Shown here one piece after another: positions 8,244 to 17,460 of a stretch of 64,000 nt of DNA (the first letter of the stretch is position 1; each line of letters begins with the position of its first letter). The notes under the pieces were generated by a model. It was not told the origin of the DNA. It saw only the letters and a program-made list of their open reading frames with translations, and did not search any database. Both the position numbers and the translations under genes were made by a program. Origin of the DNA: Sanguibacter suaedae (GTDB lineage Bacteria > Actinomycetota > Actinomycetes > Actinomycetales > Cellulomonadaceae); the NCBI RefSeq assembly GCF_016342785.1, contig NZ_JAEINH010000007.1, forward strand, positions 117,922-181,921. Direction: 5' to 3'.

Positions 8244-9022
8244 CCATCACGACGATCACCGCTGCCCTCGCAGGGATGCTCGGACTCGCGGTCGGCTCCT
8301 TCCTCAACGTCGTCATCTGGCGGGTACCACGAGGAGAGTCGGTCGTGCATCCGCCCAGTGCTTGCCCGCGGTGCTCCCACCCCATCCGGTCCAAGGACAA
8401 CGTCCCCGTGATGTCCTGGCTCCTCCTGCGCGGTCGGTGCCGTGACTGCGAGGCACCGATCAGCTGGCGATACCCCCTCGTCGAGCTGACGACCGGGATC
8501 GTCTTCGCGCTCATCGCCCTCCTCGGGCCGGACTGGACGACGCCGCTCTACCTGTACGGAGCGGCTATCGCCATCGCGCTCACGCTCATCGACATCGACG
8601 TCCACCGACTTCCGGACCGTATCGTCCTGCCCTCCTACCCGGTCGTGCTCGTCCTGCTCGTGCTCGCCAGCTGGGGGGCCGATGACTGGCCTGCCATGCT
8701 CCGAGCGGTCATCGGGGGAGCAGCTCTCCTCCTCGCCTACTTCCTCATGGTCCTCGCCTACCCCGCGGGCATGGGCCTCGGCGACGTCAAGCTCGCCGGC
8801 ATCATCGGGGCATACCTCGCCTGGGCCGGATGGGGGCAGTTCGCGGTCGGTGCCTTCGCGGCCTTCATCCTCGGCGGCGCCTATTCCGTCGGACTGCTCC
8901 TCGCACGCAAGGCCAACCGCAAGAGCGGCGTCCCCTTCGGCCCCTGGATGATTGCTGGAGCCCTGCTGGGCCTGCTCTGCGGTACGTCCCTCTGGTCCGC
9001 CTACACCGGTCTCTTCACCTAG
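8240..9022 (+). CDS. pilD: Prepilin peptidase / N-methyltransferase
   Basis: Bifunctional aspartic membrane protease that cleaves prepilin leaders after Gly and methylates the new N-terminal residue. The protein is 260 residues. The cytoplasmic loop has the tetracysteine zinc-binding pattern CPRCSHPI...CRDCEAPI. The two catalytic aspartates are visible in LIDIDVHRLPDRI and in the GxGD motif GMGLGDVKLAG. About seven hydrophobic segments follow. The N-terminal segment GSFLNVVIWRVPRGESVV is typical of the family. GTG 8240 overlaps the upstream stop by four bases. It is the only such enzyme in the window and presumably processes all five prepilin-like proteins upstream. Confidence 0.95.
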   Translation: MTITTITAALAGMLGLAVGSFLNVVIWRVPRGESVVHPPSACPRCSHPIRSKDNVPVMSWLLLRGRCRDCEAPISWRYPLVELTTGIVFALIALLGPDWTTPLYLYGAAIAIALTLIDIDVHRLPDRIVLPSYPVVLVLLVLASWGADDWPAMLRAVIGGAALLLAYFLMVLAYPAGMGLGDVKLAGIIGAYLAWAGWGQFAVGAFAAFILGGAYSVGLLLARKANRKSGVPFGPWMIAGALLGLLCGTSLWSAYTGLFT

Positions 9023-9130
9023 AGCCGCCAGGGTGAAGTGTGAACAGCGCACCACGACCGCTCAACACCCGCACCCACCTCGCCGATATAGCCGAAGGAC
9101 CTACTCGAGGCCCGGTGAAGGAGACGATCG

Positions 9131-10198
9131 GTGGCGAAGTCGCGCGTAATCGGACTGGATATAGGCAGCACCAACGTCCGTGCTGCAGAGGTGGAGTTCG
9201 GTAGCAGGGGCCCCGCCGCCTCAAACCCCCCAGAGGTGCTCCGCTTCGGTGAGGTGCCACTGCCCCCTGGCGCAGTCCGCGACGGCGAGGTGGTCGAACC
9301 CGAAGCCGTCACCACCGCTATCAAGCACCTCTGGCGTGAGACGAAGTTCAGCACCAAGGACGTCGTCATCGGAGTCGGCAACCAGCGGGTCCTCGTCCGA
9401 GACATGGACCTCCCCGCCATGCCGCTCGACCAGATCCGTGCATCCCTGCCCTACCAGGTCCAGGACCAGATCCCCGTCGCCGTCGAGGACGCACTCCTCG
9501 ACTTCGTGCCGACCGCACTGGCGGACGGCCAGCACGGACCTGTCGTCAAGGGGCTCCTCGTCGCAGCCACCAAGGATTCCGTCGAGGCGAACATCTCGGC
9601 CGTCGAGGCGGCAGGGCTGCGGGTGTCGATGGTCGACCTCAACGCGCTCGCTCTCACGCGGAGCCTGACGCGCGGTGCATGGGCCGACCGCACCGTCGCC
9701 CTCGTCGACCTCGGGGCCCGCATCACGACGGTGGTCATCGTCGTCGCAGGTCTTCCTCAGTTCGTGCGAGTACTCCCCACCGGCGGTCACGACATGACTG
9801 CTGCGATCTCGTCAGCGATGGGTGTGTCCGAGGCGGACGCCGAAGCGATGAAGCGGCAGGTCGGCATCGGCATGTCCGTGCCGCCCGACTACGTCCCGGC
9901 AGCCGAGGCCGTCGCCCAGGTGGGTCACGTTCTCGTCGAGGCCGTGCGTGGCACCCTCTCGTACTTCTCGATGAACAACCCGAACGGCGTCCTCGACATG
10001 GTGCTCCTCTCGGGCCGAGGAGCGCAGCTCCCGGGCCTCGGCCAGTACCTCTCGTCCGCCGCCCGGGTGAGCGTCTCCCTCGCGACCCCGCTGGCAGCGA
10101 CGAAGGTCGGGAGCGCGATGCCCAAGGGGCAGCACCTCGAGGAGATCCAGCACGTCCTCGGCGTGCCCCTCGGACTCGCGTTTGGAGTAGCAGCATGA
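9131..10198 (+). CDS. pilM: PilM, actin-like type IV pilus assembly protein
   Basis: Cytoplasmic actin-fold ATPase that binds the N-terminal tail of PilN and links the PilNO complex to the motor. The 355-residue protein begins with the nucleotide-binding phosphate-1 loop IGLDIGSTNVRAAEVEFG and has the second loop in VALVDLGARITTVVIV. The length is typical. The GTG start at 9131 follows GGAGACGAT, and a 108-base gap separates it from pilD. The gap includes a small AT-richer patch (GATATAG near 9086) that could be a promoter. The stop overlaps pilN by four bases. Confidence 0.93.
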   Translation: MAKSRVIGLDIGSTNVRAAEVEFGSRGPAASNPPEVLRFGEVPLPPGAVRDGEVVEPEAVTTAIKHLWRETKFSTKDVVIGVGNQRVLVRDMDLPAMPLDQIRASLPYQVQDQIPVAVEDALLDFVPTALADGQHGPVVKGLLVAATKDSVEANISAVEAAGLRVSMVDLNALALTRSLTRGAWADRTVALVDLGARITTVVIVVAGLPQFVRVLPTGGHDMTAAISSAMGVSEADAEAMKRQVGIGMSVPPDYVPAAEAVAQVGHVLVEAVRGTLSYFSMNNPNGVLDMVLLSGRGAQLPGLGQYLSSAARVSVSLATPLAATKVGSAMPKGQHLEEIQHVLGVPLGLAFGVAA

Positions 10199-10923
10199 GC
10201 ACCGCCACGGCTTCCCGATTCACGATCGGCAACAAGAAGGCCTCGAAGGGCGTGGTGGTGGGCGGACGTATCCCCGGCGCTCCGCTGCTCCCTCAGGTCA
10301 ACCTGCTCCCGAACTCGGTCCGCGCTCGGCGTGCTCTCCAGCGCACCAAGCTCTGGCTGCTGGTCGGGCTCGGAGGAGTGGTCATCTTCGTCCTCCTCGG
10401 GTATGTCGCAGCCATGCTCTCGGCGCGTGCAGCCCAGGAGGAGGTCGACGCCGTCCAGGCGACCACCACCCGTCTCCAGCAGGAGCAGACGAAGTACTCC
10501 GAGGTGCCGCAGGTGCTCGCTCAGATCCGCGGTGTCGAGAGCGCACGGGACGTCGCGACGAGCACGGAGGTCCTCTGGGCCGCGGTGCTCGTCGAGGTCC
10601 TGTCAGCGTTGCCCGAGGGGTCAGCGCTGACGTCGTTCGACACTGAGGTCGTGAACCCGCTCATGGCGCCCACGCTCCCCGCGGACCCGCTCACGACGCC
10701 CGGGATCGGTGCGGTCACGATCACCCACAGGTCGCTCACCCTCCCGGACACGTCCGCGTGGGTCGAGGCCCTCAACGAGATCCCAGGACTCCAGGACGCC
10801 CAGTTCACCACCGCGTCGATCGCGGAGGAGGACGGACAGGTCTACTACGAGGTCTCGACGGTCCTCGAGATCAGCCCTGAGAAGCTGGCCAACCGCTTCA
10901 GCGAGTCGGAGGAGAAGGAATGA
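10195..10923 (+). CDS. pilN: PilN-like pilus assembly membrane protein
   Basis: A 242-residue bitopic membrane protein. The N-terminal cytoplasmic tail contains the PilM-binding motif in LPQVNLLPNSVR. One transmembrane helix follows (residues about 55-78, WLLVGLGGVVIFVLLGYVAA), then a coiled-coil (AAQEEVDAVQATTTRLQQEQ) and a ferredoxin-like periplasm-side domain. ATG 10195 overlaps the pilM stop (ATGA). With PilM and PilO it forms the inner-membrane alignment complex. The PilP and PilQ partners of Gram-negative systems are not found, as expected for a cell without an outer membrane. Confidence 0.88.
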   Translation: MSTATASRFTIGNKKASKGVVVGGRIPGAPLLPQVNLLPNSVRARRALQRTKLWLLVGLGGVVIFVLLGYVAAMLSARAAQEEVDAVQATTTRLQQEQTKYSEVPQVLAQIRGVESARDVATSTEVLWAAVLVEVLSALPEGSALTSFDTEVVNPLMAPTLPADPLTTPGIGAVTITHRSLTLPDTSAWVEALNEIPGLQDAQFTTASIAEEDGQVYYEVSTVLEISPEKLANRFSESEEKE

Positions 10924-11609
10924 GCACGCGAGCCACACCGTGGATCATGGGGGCGGCGCTGCTCTCTGTCGTCGTCCTGGCGTTGGGGTGGTTCCTCGGG
11001 ATCTCCCCGCAGCTCGACGAGGCTGCCGCCTTGCGGGAACAGGCGGAGCTGGACCGGGAGCGCAACGATCTTCTCGAGGTTCAGGTCGCCCAGCTCAAGA
11101 AGGACTTCGAGAACCTCGACTCGTACAAGAGCGAGCTCGCCGGGCTGCAGGAGCTGGTGCCGGGCGGCATCGACCAGGCGAGCTTCAACCGTGAGCTGAG
11201 CAGCCTCTCCGAGGGCACGGGGGCGTTCGTCGTCGAGGTCACCTCGGAGACGTCGTTGCCGGTGACAGAGCTCTTCGGCGGTATGGCAGTCGAGGGGGTC
11301 ACGGCGCCGTCCGCACCTGCGGGGCTCTACGCGGTTCCCATGACGATCATCATCCTGGGCGATCCGCTCGAGACGCTCGCCTACATCAGCGCCGTCCAGA
11401 CCGAGACGTCCCGACTCTTCCTGGTCTCGGACGTCGCTCTGGCCGGGCAGAAGGAGGCGGGTGCGTCGTCAGGGAGGCCTGCCACCGCTGAGGGCGACGC
11501 GGAGATCACCATCACCGGGTACACGTTCGTGCTAGACACCGATGCCGCTGCAGCAGCGAGCGCGGCCGCTTCGGCAGCATCACCCGCTGCTCCGACCACG
11601 ACCAGCTGA
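10920..11609 (+). CDS. pilO: PilO-like pilus assembly membrane protein
   Basis: A 229-residue bitopic protein. A short cytoplasmic N-terminus precedes one transmembrane helix (IMGAALLSVVVLALGWFLGI), a coiled-coil (REQAELDRERNDLLEVQVAQ) and a PilO-like domain. The C-terminus ends in an Ala/Ser/Thr-rich tail. ATG 10920 overlaps the pilN stop (ATGA), and the gene is the last of the pilus cluster. It is expected to dimerise with PilN. The next gene, aroC, starts 85 bases downstream with its own ribosome site. Confidence 0.85.
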   Translation: MSTRATPWIMGAALLSVVVLALGWFLGISPQLDEAAALREQAELDRERNDLLEVQVAQLKKDFENLDSYKSELAGLQELVPGGIDQASFNRELSSLSEGTGAFVVEVTSETSLPVTELFGGMAVEGVTAPSAPAGLYAVPMTIIILGDPLETLAYISAVQTETSRLFLVSDVALAGQKEAGASSGRPATAEGDAEITITGYTFVLDTDAAAAASAAASAASPAAPTTTS

Positions 11610-11693
11610 GCACCGCACCATCACCCCGCACGCCGGGCGTCCGTTCTTCGGGCGTCCGGCGTCCGTGCGTGGGGTTCGTGGGAGGATGCACGC

Positions 11694-12881
11694 ATGCTTC
11701 GTTGGTTGACGTCCGGTGAGTCGCACGGCCCTGCTCTGGTGGGCATCGTCGAGGGTGTCCCCGCAGGTGTGGAGGTCCTCACGGCGGACGTCCAGGCCGC
11801 GCTGGCACGCCGCAGGCTCGGGTACGGGCGCGGTGCGCGGATGAAGTTCGAGCAGGACGAGGTGCGCATCCTCGCCGGCCTGCGGCACGGCGTGACGCAG
11901 GGTGGTCCGCTCGCCATCGAGATCGGCAACACCGAGTGGCCCAAGTGGGTGGACGTCATGGCGTCCGACCCCGTGGACCCCGAGCTCCTCAACCGCGCCC
12001 GCAACGCGCCGCTCACCCGTCCGCGCCCGGGGCACGCGGACCTCGTGGGGATGCGCAAGTACGGGTTCGACGACGCCCGCCCCGTCCTGGAGCGGGCCTC
12101 CGCGCGCGAGACCGCGACGCGCGTGGCGCTCGGGACCGTCGCCGCGAAGTTCCTCGAGCAGACCCTCGGCATCCGCCTCGTCTCGCACGTCACCGGCATC
12201 GGTCCGGTCGCCGTCCCGCAGGACGCCCCGCTGCCCACGCCGGACGACGTCGACCACCTCGACGCCGACCCGGTGCGCTGCTTCCACGCCAAGACCTCGG
12301 CACGGATGGTCGCCGAGATCGACGAGTGCCACAAGGACGCCGACACGCTCGGGGGAGTGGTCGAGGTCCTCGCCTACGGCGTCCCCTCCGGCCTCGGCAG
12401 CTACGTCCACGGCGACCGGCGCCTCGACGCGAAGCTCGCCGCCGCCCTCATGGGCATCCAGGCCATCAAGGGCGTCGAGGTCGGCGACGGGTTCCTCACC
12501 GCCACCCGCCGCGGCTCCCAGGCTCACGACGAGATCGAGCGCGGTGACGACGGTCGCATCCGCCGCCTGAGCAACCGCGCCGGCGGCATCGAGGGCGGCA
12601 TGAGCAACGGCGAGGTCCTCCGCGTCCGCGCCGCCATGAAGCCCATCTCCACCGTGCCCCGCGCGCTCGCGACCGTCGACGTCGCCACAGGTGACGTCGC
12701 CAAGGCCCAGCACCAGCGGTCCGACGTGTGCGCCGTCCCGCCTGCCGCCGTCGTCGCCGAAGCCATGGTGGCCCTCACGCTCGCCGACGTCGTCCTCGAG
12801 AAGTTCGGGGGCGACTCCGTCGACGAGGTGCGCCGCAACGCCCAGGCATACCTGGACTCCGTCCCCGAGCTCCTCCGCTGA
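11694..12881 (+). CDS. aroC: Chorismate synthase
   Basis: Last enzyme of the shikimate pathway: it converts 5-enolpyruvylshikimate-3-phosphate to chorismate using reduced FMN. The 395-residue length is typical for actinobacterial forms. Family signatures are present at the N-terminus ([19 protein letters not shown]), the [13 protein letters not shown] segment, [34 protein letters not shown], and [17 protein letters not shown] 11694 follows a strong GGGAGGA site. The upstream 84 bases contain only GC-rich short direct repeats. aroK follows after eight bases, so aroCKBQ is probably one transcript. Confidence 0.97.
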   Translation: MLRWLTSGESHGPALVGIVEGVPAGVEVLTADVQAALARRRLGYGRGARMKFEQDEVRILAGLRHGVTQGGPLAIEIGNTEWPKWVDVMASDPVDPELLNRARNAPLTRPRPGHADLVGMRKYGFDDARPVLERASARETATRVALGTVAAKFLEQTLGIRLVSHVTGIGPVAVPQDAPLPTPDDVDHLDADPVRCFHAKTSARMVAEIDECHKDADTLGGVVEVLAYGVPSGLGSYVHGDRRLDAKLAAALMGIQAIKGVEVGDGFLTATRRGSQAHDEIERGDDGRIRRLSNRAGGIEGGMSNGEVLRVRAAMKPISTVPRALATVDVATGDVAKAQHQRSDVCAVPPAAVVAEAMVALTLADVVLEKFGGDSVDEVRRNAQAYLDSVPELLR

Positions 12882-14585
<1,704 letters not shown>

Positions 14586-14619
14586 CGACCGCCACCACCC
14601 CAGCTCGAGAGGCACCACC

Positions 14620-15051
14620 ATGGCCCGCGTCCTCGTCCTCAACGGCCCCAACCTCGGCAGGCTCGGCGTCCGTGAGCCCGACGTCTACGGCGCCCTGTCC
14701 TACACGGACCTCGTCGAGGCAGGCCGCCGGTGGGGGAGCGAGCTGGGCCTCGACGTCGAGGTCCGCCAGACCGACGACGAGAGCGAGCTCGTCCGCTGGA
14801 TCCACGAGGCCGTCGACACCCGCAGCGACGTCGTCCTCAATCCCGCCGCCTTCACCCACTACTCCTACGCCGTCCGCGACGCAGCCGCCCAGGTGACCAA
14901 GAGCGGGCTCCGCCTCGTCGAGGTCCACATCTCCAACCCCTACGCCCGCGAGGAGTTCCGCCACACCTCCGTCGTCGGGGGAGTGGCCACCGGGACGGTC
15001 GCCGGGTTCGGCTTCGAGTCGTACCGCCTCGCGCTCATCGCCCTCGCCTAG
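14620..15051 (+). CDS. aroQ: Type II 3-dehydroquinate dehydratase
   Basis: Dodecameric enzyme that dehydrates 3-dehydroquinate to 3-dehydroshikimate. The 143-residue protein has the catalytic Arg/Tyr loop [13 protein letters not shown], the [15 protein letters not shown] segment and the catalytic His in [18 protein letters not shown] 14620 lies 34 bases after the aroB stop behind a CGAGAGG site. Its TAG stop sits in a CTAG sequence that also provides a stop for a doubtful minus-strand frame. Confidence 0.96.
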   Translation: MARVLVLNGPNLGRLGVREPDVYGALSYTDLVEAGRRWGSELGLDVEVRQTDDESELVRWIHEAVDTRSDVVLNPAAFTHYSYAVRDAAAQVTKSGLRLVEVHISNPYAREEFRHTSVVGGVATGTVAGFGFESYRLALIALA

Positions 15052-15269
15052 GGCAGCCCCACGGCCAGAGCCTCAGCTCCCAGCACGCCCGCGGCGTGCA
15101 CCGATGCGCCGGGCCCGGAGCGGACCTGCTCGTCGAAGTACTCCTCGTGAGATTCCGAAGCGTCCTCTTGCTCAATAAATAGTGTGCCAAGCGCGTTTCG
15201 CACTCTTGCAAACGAAACCAGCAAGGACGAACGAGGCTCAAGCCCAGGGGCTTGATTAGGCAGCATCAA
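15048..15269 (-). pseudogene. Possible 3' remnant of a minus-strand gene
   Basis: A minus-strand frame of up to 73 codons (TTG 15269, ATG 15266) ends head-on with aroQ. Its last 35 codons or so (15051-15155) have protein-like sequence (EEYFDEQVRSGPGASVHAAG) and strong G/C preference at third positions. The first half has neither and overlaps the AT-richer satD control region. I read it as the tail of a gene whose 5' part was lost, fused by chance to the new promoter region. A real small gene is possible. No family is recognised. Confidence 0.25.
15238..15255. promoter_or_regulatory. Operator 1, 18-bp inverted repeat upstream of satD
   Basis: TCAAGCCC and GGGCTTGA form a perfect dyad with a 2-base centre. 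It overlaps the proposed -35 element of the satD promoter. It shares the outer TCAAG-N8-CTTGA frame with the second dyad 28 bp downstream (centre to centre). Confidence 0.65.
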
Positions 15270-15280
15270 GGCCTTAACCT
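15252..15280 (+). promoter_or_regulatory. satD promoter (leaderless)
   Basis: A TTGATT element (15252-15257), a 17-base spacer and TAACCT (15275-15280) place the transcription start at or next to ATG 15287. There is no Shine-Dalgarno sequence, so the mRNA is probably leaderless. Both elements are embedded in the two dyads. Confidence 0.55.
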
Positions 15281-15283
15281 TGA
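15266..15283. promoter_or_regulatory. Operator 2, 18-bp inverted repeat overlapping the satD -10
   Basis: TCAAGG and CCTTGA flank a 6-base centre. The dyad covers the proposed -10 element and ends four bases before the start codon. A bound repressor here would block RNA polymerase. The obvious candidate is the SatD-like protein itself, which has a C-terminal helix-turn-helix. Confidence 0.6.
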
Positions 15284-15286
15284 TAC

Positions 15287-15907
15287 ATGTTCGTCCTGAC
15301 GATCGACCAGCAGAAGAGCACCACCCGGGGAGACCTCGTCCCTGAGCTCCTGGCCCACCTCGCGCCGCTCACCGAGCGGGCCGGAGGAGCGCGGCTCCCG
15401 TTCGAGCGGACCGTCGGCGACGAGGTGCAGGGCGTGGTCGCCTCGCCGGAGACGGCTCTCGCGGTGGTGCTCGGTGTGCTCAGGATCGGGGGATGGCGTA
15501 TCGGTCTGGGAGCCGGCCCGGTCGACGAGCCGCTCCCTGCACACAGCCGGGAAGCCTCGGGGCCCGCGTTCGTCAGGGCGCGCGCGGCGATCGACCGCGC
15601 CAAGCCACGGACGACAGGCGTCCCGGTCGCCGTCGAGGGGGGAGCGGGTGTCCCTGACGCCGAGGCGGTCCTGCGCCTGCTCGGTGCCGTCGTCGAGAGG
15701 CGCACCGACCAGGGGTGGGAGGTCGTCGACCTGCTCACCGACGGCACGCCCGGCGGGGCGGGACGGGTACGGACGCAGAAGGAGATCGCCCGTATCCTCG
15801 GCATCAGCGAGCAGGCCGTCAGCCAACGGGTGCAGAACGCGCTGTGGGCGGAGGAGCTCGCCGCGTGGCCGCTCGCCGCACGGTTGCTAGGAGAGGCGGA
15901 CCAGTGA
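15287..15907 (+). CDS. SatD-like protein with C-terminal helix-turn-helix
   Basis: A 206-residue soluble protein. The N-terminus (MFVLTIDQQKSTTRGD) and the VGDEVQGVVASPETAL segment are of the SatD type, a little-studied family named from Streptococcus. Residues about 163-185 (TQKEIARILGISEQAVSQRV) form a clear helix-turn-helix. The N-terminal part resembles nucleotide- or metabolite-binding cyclase-like folds, so a ligand-responsive regulator is likely (inference). The promoter carries two identical-frame dyads, suggesting autoregulation. The stop overlaps a small membrane-protein gene by four bases; such two-gene units are common for this family. ATG 15287 has no ribosome site, consistent with leaderless translation. 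Confidence 0.65.
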   Translation: MFVLTIDQQKSTTRGDLVPELLAHLAPLTERAGGARLPFERTVGDEVQGVVASPETALAVVLGVLRIGGWRIGLGAGPVDEPLPAHSREASGPAFVRARAAIDRAKPRTTGVPVAVEGGAGVPDAEAVLRLLGAVVERRTDQGWEVVDLLTDGTPGGAGRVRTQKEIARILGISEQAVSQRVQNALWAEELAAWPLAARLLGEADQ

Positions 15908-16317
15908 ACCCAGCCCTGATGATCCTCGTCGTGATCGCGGTCCTCGCGGGCAGCGTCGCCGGCGGCTACGCCGTCACGCGACTCGTGCTCGCCCTGGCGG
16001 CACGCACGAGCCCCGCCGGCGGGACGTCCGGCGATCCCGCCGCGGACTCCGCCGCGGGGCCGACGAGCGCGCGGGCGGTCGCAGCGCTCCGTGGCGGGAC
16101 GTGGATCGGGCTGCTCGAGCGGTTCGCGATCACCGGCCTCGTGCTCGTCGGCCACCCCTCGGGCGTCGCACTGCTGGTCGCGGTCAAGGGGCTCGGGCGG
16201 TACCCCGAGCTCAGGGACAACCCCGAGGCCTCCGAGCGCTTCGTCATCGGGACGCTCGCGTCCATGGTGTGGGCGGGCGGGCTCGGTCTCCTCGGCCGCT
16301 GGCTCCTCACCCTGTGA
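15904..16317 (+). CDS. Small membrane protein paired with the SatD-like regulator
   Basis: A 137-residue protein with three likely transmembrane segments. These are residues about 5-32 (LMILVVIAVLAGSVAGGYAV), a central one around ITGLVLVGHPSGVALLVAVK, and a C-terminal one (MVWAGGLGLLGRWLLTL). A charged loop, EDNPEASERF-like, separates the last two. GTG 15904 overlaps the upstream stop, so its synthesis is coupled to the regulator. The C-terminal half resembles the small unnamed proteins that accompany SatD homologues. No enzymatic motif is seen. It may be the membrane partner or target of the regulator. Confidence 0.6.
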   Translation: MNPALMILVVIAVLAGSVAGGYAVTRLVLALAARTSPAGGTSGDPAADSAAGPTSARAVAALRGGTWIGLLERFAITGLVLVGHPSGVALLVAVKGLGRYPELRDNPEASERFVIGTLASMVWAGGLGLLGRWLLTL

Positions 16318-16436
16318 GCCGGCGGTCGCCCGCGGGTTAGACTGGTCTCCGCTCTCGTGCGGTCAACTTCCTGGGGTCAAGCTCGTAGGTGGTCGGCGGG
16401 TGCTTCGAACCTTGCACACTCGACAGGAAGACGATC

Positions 16437-17000
16437 GTGGCGACCACCAACGACATCAAGAACGGCACCGTCCTCAAGCTCGACGGGCAGCTGTGGACCA
16501 TCATCGAGTTCCAGCACGTCAAGCCCGGCAAGGGTGGCGCGTTCGTCCGCACCAAGATGAAGAACGTGACCTCCGGCAAGACGGTCGACAAGACGTTCAA
16601 CGCCGGTCTGAAGATCGAGACCGCCAACGTCGACAAGCGCGACATGCAGTACCTGTACAAGGACGGCACGGACTTCGTCTTCATGGACACGTCCACGTAC
16701 GACCAGATCAACATCCCCGAGGTCACCGTCGGCGACGCCGCCAACTTCCTCCTCGAGAACCAGAACGCTGTGGTCGCCACCAACGAGGGCACCGTCCTCT
16801 ACGTGGAGCTCCCCGCGTCCGTCATCCTGGAGATCACGTACACGGAGCCGGGCCTGCAGGGTGATCGTTCCACCGGTGGCACCAAGCCGGCGACCCTCGA
16901 GACCGGTCACGAGATCCAGGTCCCCCTCTTCCTCGAGCAGGGCACCAAGGTCAAGGTCGACACCCGCGACTCGAGCTACCTGGGCCGAGTGAACGACTGA
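16437..17000 (+). CDS. efp: Translation elongation factor P
   Basis: Binds stalled ribosomes between the P and E sites and promotes peptide-bond formation at polyproline stretches. The 187-residue protein has the three-domain EF-P length. The tip loop [11 protein letters not shown] carries the usual modifiable lysine (residue 32). Domain III retains [16 protein letters not shown] and ends in [16 protein letters not shown]. The start is GTG 16437 behind AGGAAG (16425-16430). A TAGACT element at 16338-16343 is a plausible -10, giving a leader of roughly 90 bases. nusB follows after one base. Confidence 0.97.
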   Translation: MATTNDIKNGTVLKLDGQLWTIIEFQHVKPGKGGAFVRTKMKNVTSGKTVDKTFNAGLKIETANVDKRDMQYLYKDGTDFVFMDTSTYDQINIPEVTVGDAANFLLENQNAVVATNEGTVLYVELPASVILEITYTEPGLQGDRSTGGTKPATLETGHEIQVPLFLEQGTKVKVDTRDSSYLGRVND

Positions 17001-17001
17001 C

Positions 17002-17418
17002 GTGGGAGCTCGCACCAAGGCGCGCAAGCGCGCCCTCGACGTCCTCTTCGAGGCGGAGCAGCGCCAGATGAGCCCTGTGGCGCTGCTCGCCGACAGGCTC
17101 GTCGAGCCCGGGACCGAGTCGTCCCTGCCGCAGTACTCGGTGGACATCGTCGAGGGCATCGTCGAGCACATGGACCGCATCGACGAGCTCCTCGAGACCT
17201 ACTCGCACGGGTGGACCCTCGACCGCATGCCCGCGGTCGACAGGGCGCTCCTGCGCATCGGGTCCTGGGAGGTCCTCTTCAACGCGGACGTCCCCGACGC
17301 CGTCGCCATCGACGAGGCCGTCGAGCTCTCACGGTCCCTGTCCACGGACGACTCGCCGACGTTCGTCAACGGCCTCCTCGGCCGGATCCTCGAGCTCAAG
17401 CCGACGATCCTCGCCTGA
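17002..17418 (+). CDS. nusB: Transcription antitermination factor NusB
   Basis: All-helical RNA-binding protein that with NusE binds boxA in rRNA leaders. The 138-residue protein has the N-terminal RTKARKRALDVLFEAEQR segment and the C-terminal PDAVAIDEAVELSRSLSTDD and FVNGLLGRI motifs. GTG 17002 follows the efp stop by one base, so efp-nusB is a coupled pair as in most actinobacteria. A GC-rich hairpin lies 20 bases after the stop. Confidence 0.96.
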   Translation: MGARTKARKRALDVLFEAEQRQMSPVALLADRLVEPGTESSLPQYSVDIVEGIVEHMDRIDELLETYSHGWTLDRMPAVDRALLRIGSWEVLFNADVPDAVAIDEAVELSRSLSTDDSPTFVNGLLGRILELKPTILA

Positions 17419-17438
17419 CACGTCGGACCCGAGGATCA

Positions 17439-17458
17439 CGCCGCCCGCCGGGGCGGCG
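17439..17458. terminator. Hairpin between convergent nusB and GGDEF-EAL genes
   Basis: An 8-bp perfect GC stem (17439-17446 with 17451-17458) around a 4-base loop lies between the two stops. It has no T-tract and may serve both strands. Confidence 0.6.
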
Positions 17459-17460
17459 CC

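Noticed and set aside
11634..11664. Short GGCGTCCG direct repeats before aroC as an operator
   Set aside because: The repeats are GC-rich, very short and irregularly spaced; similar strings are expected by chance in this composition.
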